DNA from: Oscillospiraceae bacterium
GTDB taxonomy: Bacteria; Bacillota; Clostridia; Oscillospirales; Acutalibacteraceae
Direction of reading: 5' to 3'
Assembly (NCBI GenBank): GCA_031267335.1
Contig: JAIRZH010000024.1
Coordinates: 1-7,330, forward strand
DNA: 7,330 nucleotides
The notes under the pieces were generated by a model, which did no database searches, had not been told where the DNA came from, and saw nothing but the letters and a program-made list of their open reading frames with translations. The position numbers were made by a program, and so were the translations under genes. Positions 1 to 6,690 of the stretch are shown piece by piece. Position 1 is the stretch's first letter. Each line of letters starts with the position of its first letter.

Positions 1-162
1 CTTTCTGATGAACAAAAAGAAGAAAATCAAATTATTTCAAGTTATAGAATCAAAGTCGAACATGCAATTTGTGGAATTAAGCGTTTACGTTGTTTAACTG
101 ATATTTTCAGAGGAAAGAAGGGTGTTACCTTATTTTGGGTTGCTTACGGAATTTGCATTTAA
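1..162 (+). CDS. IS5/DDE_Tnp_4-type transposase, C-terminal fragment (runs off left edge)
   Basis: The open frame enters at base 1 and stops with TAA at 160-162, giving 53 residues. The segment RIKVEHAICGIKRLR followed by a basic FRGKKG stretch matches the end of DDE-superfamily transposases of the IS5/DDE_Tnp_4 type. There the Glu of the V-E-H motif (here residue 20, codon 58-60) is the third catalytic acid. The protein would cut and join DNA at the IS ends. Only the last part is in view, so I cannot say whether the gene is intact upstream. No frameshift or internal stop is seen in the visible part. The stop codon lies in a small AT-rich hairpin (158-164 pairing with 168-174). No clean IS terminal repeat follows directly, but a repeat resembling the MITE-like element at 2372-2596 begins about 40 bases downstream. 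Confidence 0.8.
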   Translation, partial: LSDEQKEENQIISSYRIKVEHAICGIKRLRCLTDIFRGKKGVTLFWVAYGICI

Positions 163-198
163 ACTTCGTTTAAAGTTATAATGTTGTGTATTATTTCA

Positions 199-282
199 TT
201 CTAATTTCTATTCATGAACAAGTCTAATTTTAAAATTTTAACTAAATATGCGTTGCTTTGGAGACATTAGATAGGATCTTAA
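199..282. repeat. Degenerate copy of the left half of the MITE-like repeat
   Basis: This stretch aligns by eye with 2381-2459 of the palindromic element near 2.4 kb. Shared blocks include CTAAT..TTCT near the left side, AATTTTAAAATTTTAACTAAATATGCGTTGC in weakly changed form, and ATTAGATAGGATCTTA at the right, which matches the inverted-repeat end ATTAGACAGGCTCTTA with two changes. It lies just behind the transposase fragment. It may be an old independent insertion of the element or the decayed end of the IS itself. The region has no coding potential that I can see. Confidence 0.6.
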
Positions 283-312
283 TGTTTGTTTGCAGTAATA
301 TTTATTTTGAGA
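277..312. repeat. 36-base direct repeat, copy 1
   Basis: These 36 bases match 441-476 with two differences, both A/G transitions. The repeat includes the distinctive core TTTGTTTGCAGTAATATTTA. Each copy begins exactly where a sequence resembling the end of the MITE-like element stops (CTTA), so the repeat is probably sequence flanking the element that was duplicated with it, not part of the terminal repeat. Confidence 0.75.
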
Positions 313-342
313 TATCATAAAAGCGTATTTTAATCAAGGCTT

Positions 343-446
343 TAAATACTTCAGTGTTTGCCTTATTCGTCTTCCTTCATACTTTGAATTTTAAAAATTC
401 TATTATAAAATCTGCACTAATTAAAAAATATTATACAAGTTCTTAA
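343..446. repeat. Degenerate copy of the right half of the MITE-like repeat
   Basis: The stretch aligns with 2505-2598. Shared blocks are TTAAATAC.TCAGT.TTTGCCT, then a block around CTTTGAATTTTAAAAATT, then AAATCTGCACTAATT against AAATCTATATTGCTTAG, and finally a worn inverted-repeat end ATTATACAAGTTCTTA. It carries a small insertion relative to the 2.5-kb copy. Together with 199-282 it shows that both halves of the element are represented upstream of the ABC gene, separated by about 60 unrelated bases. Confidence 0.6.
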
Positions 447-476
447 TATTTGTTTGCAGTAATATTTATTTTGGGA
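441..476. repeat. 36-base direct repeat, copy 2
   Basis: This is the second copy of the repeat at 277-312, with 34 of 36 bases identical. It directly follows the worn element end at about 430-446. The two copies bracket the right-half repeat, an arrangement expected from unequal recombination or local duplication. Confidence 0.75.
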
Positions 477-493
477 ATAATATTAAACGAAGC

Positions 494-522
494 TTTTTAA
501 GATTACATTAATAATATATAAT
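494..522 (+). promoter_or_regulatory. Possible promoter of the ABC exporter gene
   Basis: A perfect -10 hexamer TATAAT lies at 517-522, 43 bases before the ATG at 566. The -35 region at 494-499 (TTTTTA) fits the consensus poorly, at 3 of 6. In AT-rich DNA such -10 matches are frequent by chance, so this is a candidate only. The gene's ribosome-binding site is also weak (GGAAAC about 10 bases before the ATG). Confidence 0.35.
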
Positions 523-565
523 CTGCGCTGCTGAGTTAGTTGAATTTTTACGGAAACAATAAAAA

Positions 566-2290
566 ATGAAACACAAACTAAAAAAAATAATTAGTTATTA
601 TAGACCATACAAAGTAATTTTTTTCATTGACTTATTTTTATCGTTTTTATCTTCGGTAATAGTTTTATCAATACCGTTAATTGTAAAAAATACGATGGAA
701 AATAGCCTTCGCATTTCATTCGGCGAAGCAACAAGAAAAATTTTAAATTCCGGAATAATTATATTATTTTTATTAGCGGTATATTTGGTCTGCCAGTATT
801 TTGTATTATATTACGGACACGTTATAGGCGCAGAAATGGGAAAAGATATGCGCTCCGAGATATTCGATCATTATCAAAAACTTTCTTTTAGTTTTTATGA
901 TGAACAAAAAACAGCGAATTTAATTTCGAGAGCGACATTAGATTTATATAACGTAAGTGAATTTTTACATCATTTCCCGGAAGAAATTTTGCTTTTTTTT
1001 TTAAGAATAGTCGGCGTATTTATTATGTTTTTTTTAATCAATTGGCGTCTTGCAATTTCGTCAGTGATTAGTTTCCCTATTATGATTATCTTTCTTTCAT
1101 ATCTTATGCCCAAAATGAAAAATGGATTTTTAAAAATGCATAATAGAGTTTCTGAGATAAATTCACAATTAGAAGATAGTCTTTCGGGGATTCGAGTTGT
1201 AAAATCTTTTGCAAATGAAAATATTGAAAAACAAAAACTTGAATTTACTAATTGCAATTTTATGAATTGCAATAAAGAATATTACGAATTAATGGCGAAA
1301 AATTATTCCATGATATTTACTATTGTAACTAGTATGTTGCCAATTGTGGCTATCGCGGGAATTTTTTTAATAAAAATTAATCTCGCTACATCAGGCGAGC
1401 TAGTGGCCTTTATGTTATGGCAAAGTGAAATTATAGGTCCGATTTTCGGTCTTATAGAACGTCTTGAACAATCGCAAAATACCTTGGCTGGATTTGATAG
1501 ATTTTTTGAAATTTTAAATACAAAACCTAAAATAATAAACTCACCTAATGCTGTAGATCTTAAAAATGTTTCTGGTGATATTTGCTTCAAAAATGTATTT
1601 TTTAATTATGAAAATGATTTAGAAATTTTTTCAAATTTAAATCTTAAAATAAAATCTGGTGAATTCGTTGCAATAGTTGGGTTATCGGGCACTGGCAAAT
1701 CTACATTTTGCAATTTGATTCCAAGATTTTACGAAGTTAATTCAGGACAAATAAGCATTGATGGAATTAATATTCGCAATGTAAAATTAGAAAGTTTGCG
1801 CAAAAATATCGGTTTTGTTCAGCAAGATGTTTTCATTTTTTCTGGCACAGTAATGGAAAATATAAGATACGGAAATCCTATCGCTACAGACCAAGAAGTA
1901 ATCGAAGCTGCTAAAAAATCATATTCACATAATTTTATAGTAGATTTACCTAATTCTTATGAAACAGACATCGGACAGCGTGGAGTAAAGTTGTCAGGTG
2001 GCCAAAGACAGCGTCTTGCGATTGCACGTGTTTTTTTAAAAAATCCTCCAATTTTAATTTTTGACGAGGCTACTTCAAGCCTTGATAATGAAAACGAAAA
2101 ATATATTCATAAATCTTTAGAAGAACTTACTTCTGGCCGAACTACGATTATGATTGCGCACAGACTTTCTACAATTAGAAATGCTAAACGTATATTGGTT
2201 CTTTCTGATGGAAAAATCGTTGAAGAAGGAACTCATGAAAAATTAATATCTAAAAATGGTGTGTATTTAAAATTATATAATTCATTTTAA
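566..2290 (+). CDS. ABC exporter half-transporter (MsbA/MDR type, permease-ATPase fusion)
   Basis: The 574-residue protein has the standard half-transporter layout, about 570-600 residues in this family. Residues 1-310 form the membrane domain with hydrophobic helices near 17-40, 63-84, 138-158, 162-180, 250-270 and 275-295. Residues 335-574 form the ATPase. All ATPase motifs are present: A-loop Tyr348, Walker A GLSGTGKST at 372-380, Q-loop QQD at 419-421, signature LSGGQ at 476-480, Walker B ILIFDE at 496-501 with catalytic Glu501, SSLD at 504-507, and switch His532. It should work as a dimer in the cytoplasmic membrane, driving export of a lipid, drug or peptide. There is no peptidase domain and no linked substrate gene, so the substrate is unknown. 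No partner half-transporter is adjacent, which favours a homodimer or a remote partner. The start is ATG with a weak ribosome-binding site. The gene stands alone and converges on the kinase gene. Confidence 0.93.
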   Translation: MKHKLKKIISYYRPYKVIFFIDLFLSFLSSVIVLSIPLIVKNTMENSLRISFGEATRKILNSGIIILFLLAVYLVCQYFVLYYGHVIGAEMGKDMRSEIFDHYQKLSFSFYDEQKTANLISRATLDLYNVSEFLHHFPEEILLFFLRIVGVFIMFFLINWRLAISSVISFPIMIIFLSYLMPKMKNGFLKMHNRVSEINSQLEDSLSGIRVVKSFANENIEKQKLEFTNCNFMNCNKEYYELMAKNYSMIFTIVTSMLPIVAIAGIFLIKINLATSGELVAFMLWQSEIIGPIFGLIERLEQSQNTLAGFDRFFEILNTKPKIINSPNAVDLKNVSGDICFKNVFFNYENDLEIFSNLNLKIKSGEFVAIVGLSGTGKSTFCNLIPRFYEVNSGQISIDGINIRNVKLESLRKNIGFVQQDVFIFSGTVMENIRYGNPIATDQEVIEAAKKSYSHNFIVDLPNSYETDIGQRGVKLSGGQRQRLAIARVFLKNPPILIFDEATSSLDNENEKYIHKSLEELTSGRTTIMIAHRLSTIRNAKRILVLSDGKIVEEGTHEKLISKNGVYLKLYNSF

Positions 2291-2371
2291 AGTCTGTTAT
2301 CATTATTTGAAATGACTAAATTTTGAGTAATTTTCGGTTGGATAAGAAAGATTTTGAGAATACCTATTTTA

Positions 2372-2596
2372 AGAGCCTGCCTAATATTTCTAAGCAATAC
2401 AGAATTTTAAAAATTTTAGTTAAATATGTGTTGCTAAAGAGATATTAGACAGGCTTTTAAAGCAGCTTATTTAGTTAAAATTTTAAATTCTGTATTGCTC
2501 GTCAGTTAAATACGTCAGTATTTGCCTCACTCACGCTTTGAATTTTAAAAATTTTATCGTTAAATCTATATTGCTTAGAAATATTAGACAGGCTCT
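2372..2596. mobile_element. MITE-like palindromic element, about 225 bp, with terminal inverted repeats
   Basis: The left end (2370-2399) and the reverse complement of the right end (2569-2598) agree at 29 of 30 bases. The repeat begins TAAGAGCCTG and continues CTAATATTTCTAAGCAATA. Taking AGAGCC..GGCTCT as the element, both sides are flanked by TA, as expected for insertion at a TA target (IS630/Tc1-like and some IS5-group elements). Because the ends are themselves TAA/TTA, the exact border and the duplication are ambiguous. There is no ORF of note inside. A further inverted-repeat copy lies inside at 2431-2459, and 2394-2418 can pair with 2476-2498, so transcripts of either strand would fold strongly. 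It may serve as a two-way terminator between the converging ABC and kinase genes. Related degenerate copies lie at 199-282 and 343-446. Confidence 0.75.
2431..2459. repeat. Internal third copy of the element's terminal repeat
   Basis: The sequence TTGCTAAAGAGATATTAGAC followed by AGGCTTTTA closely matches the right terminal repeat at 2571-2598 in the same orientation. With the left end it would define a smaller nested unit of about 86 bp (2372 to about 2457). The degenerate upstream copy at 199-282 corresponds to just this smaller unit, so the 225-bp structure may be composite. Confidence 0.6.
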
Positions 2597-4575
2597 TAGA
2601 AAATATTTCCTAGATTTGAATAAGGATTACTAACAATAAGTTTACAATTTTCAGGCGATGGTTCGTTAAAATTTATTTTATACACCCGATAGGCTTTTGA
2701 AAATCCATTAATTTTGACTGTAATCTCTTTTTCGCCTTCATTTCCTTTGAAATAAAAAATTTTTTTATTAATCGAAGTTGGATCAACAGTTACAGTTTTA
2801 CTATTGTCCAAAGTTCCATCAACATATATTTTTAAAATTATATCTGCACTCACAGGCGGTAAATCGACAGGAATCTCGATTATTTTATCTTTTTTTATGC
2901 CAGAACTAACAATAAATTTAACTATTGTTCCCAACGGTGTTTCAATTCCCGGCAAAGGTGTAGTAGAAAGAACAGTATCTTTTGGTTTTCCGCTATTTTC
3001 ATATAAAATTTCAGGCGAAATTCTAAAACCTTTTGAAGTTATTTCTTGTTTAGCTTCTGTTAAAGAAATATCTATAACATTTGGAATTTTAGCCGTTGGG
3101 ACTTCTTTCCCTGTGCTAATATATATCCGTACAGTTGATTCAACGGTTGTTTTGCTGCCTTCAGGAGGATCGGAATTTATAACTTTGCCCTCAGGCACGA
3201 TTTCATTCGGTATAGCTAACACTTCGCATTTTAAACCTACATTTGATAATCTAGTTTTGGCTGTTTCCTCCGAAACACCAGTTAAATTTGGAACCATCGC
3301 GAGCATTCCAGAACTATTTACTTTTAAATTAATTACTGAATTAGATTTAACTTTTTTTGAGCCATGTGTGGGCTCCTGATCTAAAATAACACCTTCTGGT
3401 TTGGTGCTGTCATATACAGGTTCAATATTCCAACTAAATTTATATTTATCTTGAATATCAGAAACTTTCATACCGATAAAATTTGGCACTTCAATATCGC
3501 GCGATGAGCCTCCGTATGAAGTGAACATGGTCATAAACATAAAAACTAGCGCAAAAATTATAACAGCAGACGCAATTCCACTTGTAATAAATATTGCACG
3601 TTTTTTCTTTTGGCTTTCTTTAGATGATTCAGGATTTAAATCCGAAATATCAAGAACTTTAGTAGGATTATTATCAACAAAAAAATTATAAGAAAATTTT
3701 ACATTATTATCCTGCTCGAATTTTTTTATATCGGCAAGCATTTCCTCAGCAGAACTAAACCGATACTCTGGCCTTTTTTGCATTGCTTTTAAAGTAATTT
3801 TTTCCAACGATTCAGGAATTGTTGGAATAATTTTGCGCAACTTTTCAGGGTCTGTTTGCATTTGCATAATCGCAACTGAAACTGCATTATCAGCCTCAAA
3901 CGGTAATTTACCGGTAAGCATTTCATACAGCATAACTCCAACGGAATAAATATCGGACCTACAGTTTGTTTTAGCTCCTTTGGCTTGTTCGGGGGAAATG
4001 TAGTGAACCGATCCAATTGTGCGATCAGTCATAGTTTGTGTTTCGTTTTTAAAAAATCTTGCAATTCCAAAATCAGTTACTTTTACTTTGCCATTTTCTG
4101 GAATCATAATATTTTGCGGTTTTATATCACGATGAATTATACCTTTTGAATGCGCATGCGAAAGTGCATGCAGAATTTGTTTTGTTATAAATAAAGCTTC
4201 ATGCCATGGAACCGATCCATTGAAATTTTCTTCTTCTTCATCATCAAAATTATTTTCTGTATATTTACTAAAATATTCTTTTAATGTAACTCCAAAAATA
4301 TACTCCATAACTATATATTGTAATTTAGTGCCAAAACTAACATCAAAAACTTTTACTATATTAGGGTGCGAAAGCATTGCAACGGCCTTAGATTCATTTT
4401 TGAAACGCCTCACGAACTCTGCGTTCCCAATAAATTCATCTTTTAAAATTTTTATCGCAACATTTTTTCTTTCGATAATATCGAAAGCTTTGTAAACAAG
4501 AGACATCCCGCCTACGCCGACTAGTTCGCATATTTCATATCTCGCATCAAGCCTTTTATCTATGTATTTATCCAA
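2596..4575 (-). CDS. prkC: PASTA-domain Ser/Thr protein kinase (PrkC/PknB/Stk1 family)
   Basis: Membrane Ser/Thr kinase that senses cell-wall material and phosphorylates cytoplasmic targets. Numbering is from the upstream TTG at 4587 (663 aa). The Gly loop GVGGMS is at 24-29, Lys46 in VAIK, Glu65, HRD at 152-154, Asn159, DFG at 172-174, an activation loop with TMTDRT at 185-190, and SPE at 198-200: a complete active kinase. One transmembrane helix lies at about 331-356 after a basic QKKKR. Three extracellular PASTA repeats follow at about 366-424, 430-491 and 500-562, then a beta-rich C-terminal domain of about 100 residues. I prefer the second TTG (4575-4573, starting MDKYIDKRL) because GAGGA at 4585-4581 is 5 bases upstream; the TTG at 4587 overlaps that site. 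An acidic, Asn-rich insertion (about 110-124) is unusual. The stop codon lies at the end of the MITE-like element. Confidence 0.95.
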   Translation of the reverse strand: MDKYIDKRLDARYEICELVGVGGMSLVYKAFDIIERKNVAIKILKDEFIGNAEFVRRFKNESKAVAMLSHPNIVKVFDVSFGTKLQYIVMEYIFGVTLKEYFSKYTENNFDDEEEENFNGSVPWHEALFITKQILHALSHAHSKGIIHRDIKPQNIMIPENGKVKVTDFGIARFFKNETQTMTDRTIGSVHYISPEQAKGAKTNCRSDIYSVGVMLYEMLTGKLPFEADNAVSVAIMQMQTDPEKLRKIIPTIPESLEKITLKAMQKRPEYRFSSAEEMLADIKKFEQDNNVKFSYNFFVDNNPTKVLDISDLNPESSKESQKKKRAIFITSGIASAVIIFALVFMFMTMFTSYGGSSRDIEVPNFIGMKVSDIQDKYKFSWNIEPVYDSTKPEGVILDQEPTHGSKKVKSNSVINLKVNSSGMLAMVPNLTGVSEETAKTRLSNVGLKCEVLAIPNEIVPEGKVINSDPPEGSKTTVESTVRIYISTGKEVPTAKIPNVIDISLTEAKQEITSKGFRISPEILYENSGKPKDTVLSTTPLPGIETPLGTIVKFIVSSGIKKDKIIEIPVDLPPVSADIILKIYVDGTLDNSKTVTVDPTSINKKIFYFKGNEGEKEITVKINGFSKAYRVYKINFNEPSPENCKLIVSNPYSNLGNIF

Positions 4576-4580
4576 GGGTT

Positions 4581-4585
4581 TCCTC
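4581..4585 (-). promoter_or_regulatory. Ribosome-binding site deciding the kinase start
   Basis: GAGGA reads on the minus strand five bases before TTG at 4575-4573. This favours a start at MDKYIDKRL, in line with how related clostridial kinases begin as I remember them. The alternative TTG at 4587 has no purine-rich site upstream. Confidence 0.65.
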
Positions 4586-4587
4586 AA

Positions 4588-4719
4588 AGAAAATTAAAGT
4601 TACAGTTAATATTTTTCGACTACTTCAAGCAATTTTACTTTTTATTAAATTATTGGCTACTTGATTTAATATCAATCATTAGTAGAAAATGTTCACAAAT
4701 TTTTTCATCGCTAACTTAC
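4588..4719 (-). pseudogene. Decayed copy of the PP2C phosphatase C-terminus
   Basis: The minus-strand translation still reads MKKFVNIF, ANNLIK and ILTVTLIF, which line up with DKKICEIL, ADNLIN and NITVALIF of the real phosphatase (last about 43 residues). Several stop codons and small indels interrupt it. It has no start and would not be translated as a unit. Its 3' end merges into the leader that carries the kinase ribosome-binding site. Confidence 0.8.
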
Positions 4720-4852
4720 AAAATTTTTATAATAACGTTTTTTATTCCAATAATATCGAAAGCTTTGCGAACAAAAATTGTTCTGCCCGCACCAGCGGTT
4801 TACATATTTCGCACCTTACGCTAAATCTTTCGCTTATGAATTTATCTAAAAT
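4720..4852 (-). pseudogene. Decayed copy of the kinase N-terminus
   Basis: Starting at TTA 4849-4847, aligned with the real kinase TTG, the minus strand reads LDKFISERFSVRCEIC, matching LDKYIDKRLDARYEIC. The Gly loop that follows is lost, a one-base deletion shifts the frame, and a stop follows within 40 codons. The start codon has become TTA and the GAGGA ribosome-binding site is missing, so translation from this copy is unlikely. It begins directly after the phosphatase stop codon, as the real kinase would have done before the duplication. Confidence 0.82.
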
Positions 4853-5608
4853 TTAATTAAAAATTAAAGCCACAGTAATATTATCTGTTCCGCCTGAAGC
4901 ATTTGCATTATTTATTAAATTATCAGCTATTAATTTTATGTCATCATCGGTAGATAATATTTCACAAATTTTTTTATCACTAACATGATTCGTAAGGCCA
5001 TCGGTACACAAAAGTATTTTGCTTCCCGGATTAATTTGCATTTGGAAAAAATCAGATTCAGCATTTTGAGTTCCTATTGCACGAGTTAATAAATTTTTCC
5101 CTACGAATTTGCACGCTTCTTCTTCTGTTATATTTTGCGCAGCCATTAATTCCCGAACGACTGAATGATCATTTGTTAATTGCCGTAATTCTTTATTTTC
5201 CAAAATATAAGCCCTACTATCGCCCACATGTGCGACGCTTAAGATATTATTTATTAAAATTGCTATTACTACCGTTGTTCCAAGCCCTGCGATTTCGATT
5301 TGTTCTGAACCAATTTTTATTATTTCGTTGTTTGCTTGAGCAAGAATCTTTGTAAGAAAAGACTTCATTTCAGATTCGTTTATACAATTTGAATTTTGAT
5401 CTTCAGTTTTGCTACAAGTAAATTTTTTTTCAATTTCAGATTTTAAACAAAACGCAGCAGCTCGACACGCAACATCACCTCCAGCAGCGCCACCCATGCC
5501 ATCGCACATAATAGCAAAAACTAAATTTTCGTTTAAAATTTTTATCTCCGACCAATCTTGATTAGTCTTACGGACAAGACCAACATTACTTTTATTATAA
5601 ATTTTCAA
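4853..5608 (-). CDS. prpC: PP2C-family Ser/Thr protein phosphatase (PrpC/Stp type)
   Basis: Cytoplasmic metal-dependent phosphatase that removes phosphate from the partner kinase and its substrates. Numbering from the upstream ATG (256 aa): RKTNQD at 18-23 (Asp23), CDGMGG at 40-45 (Asp41), GLGTTVV at 113-119, AHVGDSRAY at 131-139, LTRAIG at 179-184, CTDGL at 206-210 (Asp208), and GGTDNITVALI at 244-254 (Asp247). All metal-binding acids are present, and length is normal for a bacterial PP2C (about 240-260). The ATG at 5623 sits inside the ribosome-binding sequence. GGAGG (5621-5617) is 8 bases before TTG at 5608-5606, giving MKIYNKSNVGLVRKTNQD, the usual family start, so I use 5608; the ATG at 5623 remains possible. 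The gene follows rlmN without a gap, implying co-transcription. Its last 43 codons were duplicated downstream. Confidence 0.94.
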   Translation of the reverse strand: MKIYNKSNVGLVRKTNQDWSEIKILNENLVFAIMCDGMGGAAGGDVACRAAAFCLKSEIEKKFTCSKTEDQNSNCINESEMKSFLTKILAQANNEIIKIGSEQIEIAGLGTTVVIAILINNILSVAHVGDSRAYILENKELRQLTNDHSVVRELMAAQNITEEEACKFVGKNLLTRAIGTQNAESDFFQMQINPGSKILLCTDGLTNHVSDKKICEILSTDDDIKLIADNLINNANASGGTDNITVALIFN

Positions 5609-5616
5609 AATAACAT

Positions 5617-5621
5617 CCTCC
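5617..5621 (-). promoter_or_regulatory. Ribosome-binding site deciding the phosphatase start
   Basis: GGAGG lies 8 bases before TTG 5608-5606 and directly overlaps the ATG at 5623-5621. That ATG, immediately after the rlmN stop, is thus more likely part of the binding site than the start codon. Confidence 0.65.
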
Positions 5622-5623
5622 AT

Positions 5624-6685
5624 TTATTGAACTGCAATTCTACGTAATTGGCCACAAGAAGCATTAATATCGTTGCCTAAAGTGCGCCTTACAGTAACGT
5701 TTACCCCAAATTTAATAAGAGTTCGGGCAAAAAGTTCAATCCTTTTTATAGGACTTGCGAAATAGTAACTACCTTCTATATTATTCGCGGGAATTAAATT
5801 CACATGAGCACTAAGACCAAGTATTAAATTAGCAAGTTGTTTGGCGTCGTTTTCTGAGTCATTAATATTATCTAAAAGAATATATTCAAAAGATATTCTT
5901 CGATTAGTCATATGCATATAATATCTGCAAGAATCAATAAGCTTATATAAATTAAATTTACGATTAATTGGCATTATAGCATTTCGCGTATGGTCGTCGG
6001 AAGCATGTAACGAAACAGAAAGAGTTGCCCCAAGTTTTTCGTCTGCAAATTTTTTAATTCCATTAATAATCCCACAAGTAGAAATCGAAATCCGTCTTGC
6101 TCCGATTGCCATTCCGTTTTGTGCAATAACTATTTTAATAAATTTAATTACGTTTTCATAATTATCAAAAGGTTCGCCGACACCCATAAGAGTAATATTG
6201 GAGACTTTTTCATTTTCACTTTTACTTATGATTTCCAACTGTGCAATTATCTCAGAAGGCGAAAGATTTCTGATAAATTTAGTGCTCGAACTAGCGCAAA
6301 ATTTACATCCCATTTTACAACCAATTTGAGTCGATAAACACACCGAATATCCATATTTATATTTCATAAGAACTGATTCGATCTTATTACCATCCGGCAA
6401 AGTTATAAGAAACTTAACAGTTCCATCCGCGGAAACAAATCTTTTAAAAATTTTAGCACTAATAATTTTATATTTTGATTCGAAACTTTCTCGCATTTCT
6501 AATGGCAAATTAGCCATTTCATTAAAAGCCCCAACACCCTTAGAAAGCCAAGAAAAAACTTGATCAGCACGATATTTTTTAATTTCAAACTTTTTAAATT
6601 CACAAACTAACTCATCGAATGTCATTGATTTTATATCTTTTTTTGAACAAATCGAAGTAGACCGATTATCAAAACTGTTGTTCAA
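5624..6685 (-). CDS. rlmN: RlmN: 23S rRNA (A2503-C2) / tRNA (A37-C2) methyltransferase, radical SAM
   Basis: Radical SAM enzyme that methylates C2 of A2503 in 23S rRNA, and A37 in some tRNAs. The protein has 353 residues, normal for RlmN. The [4Fe-4S] motif CxxxCxxC is Cys123, Cys127 and Cys130 (GCKMGCKFC). The two mechanistic cysteines are Cys116 in SVCLSTQ and Cys344 in ASCGQL. The SAM-binding GVGEPFDN lies at 168-175, and the N-terminal helical domain (KDIKSMTFDELVCEF, then KKYRADQVFSWL) is intact. The start is uncertain. TTG at 6685, five bases after the rpsT stop, has no clear ribosome-binding site and may depend on translational coupling. The next in-frame ATG (residue 21) would cut into the conserved KDI..M..EL region, so an upstream start is preferred. 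The stop codon abuts the phosphatase ATG/ribosome-binding site. Confidence 0.95.
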   Translation of the reverse strand: MNNSFDNRSTSICSKKDIKSMTFDELVCEFKKFEIKKYRADQVFSWLSKGVGAFNEMANLPLEMRESFESKYKIISAKIFKRFVSADGTVKFLITLPDGNKIESVLMKYKYGYSVCLSTQIGCKMGCKFCASSSTKFIRNLSPSEIIAQLEIISKSENEKVSNITLMGVGEPFDNYENVIKFIKIVIAQNGMAIGARRISISTCGIINGIKKFADEKLGATLSVSLHASDDHTRNAIMPINRKFNLYKLIDSCRYYMHMTNRRISFEYILLDNINDSENDAKQLANLILGLSAHVNLIPANNIEGSYYFASPIKRIELFARTLIKFGVNVTVRRTLGNDINASCGQLRRIAVQ

Positions 6686-6690
6686 AAAAA

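Larger units (their letters stand above)
4445..4990. repeat. Decayed tandem duplication spanning the phosphatase-kinase junction
   Basis: Bases 4445-4719 and 4720 to about 4990 are two copies of one unit with an offset of 270-275 bases. Each carries the start of the kinase gene joined to the end of the phosphatase gene. Eighteen bases are identical at 4475-4492 and 4750-4767 (ATAATATCGAAAGCTTTG). Other matching blocks are AAATTAAAG at 4591 and 4861, TTTATTAAAT at 4641 and 4911, and TTCACAAATTTTTT near 4692 and 4961. The outer halves of the two units are the living gene ends. The inner halves (4588-4852) are free to decay and have done so. Confidence 0.85.

Noticed and set aside
158..174. Hairpin TTTAAAC-TTC-GTTTAAA over the transposase stop codon as a terminator
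   Set aside because: The stem is nearly all A-T and no T-run follows. It is too weak to call in AT-rich DNA.
970..1590. Two open frames of about 95-100 codons on the minus strand
   Set aside because: Both are antisense to the ABC exporter, with no ribosome-binding site or family resemblance.
2804..3379. A 191-codon open frame on the plus strand
   Set aside because: It lies wholly opposite the PASTA part of the kinase gene and has no recognisable domain. It is an antisense shadow of a strongly conserved gene.
4588..4852. A regulatory leader or small gene between phosphatase and kinase
   Set aside because: The sequence is explained by the decayed duplication of the two flanking genes.
5077..5355. 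Plus-strand open frame of 92 codons
   Set aside because: It is opposite the phosphatase gene; its Leu/Arg-rich translation comes from the reverse strand of conserved codons.
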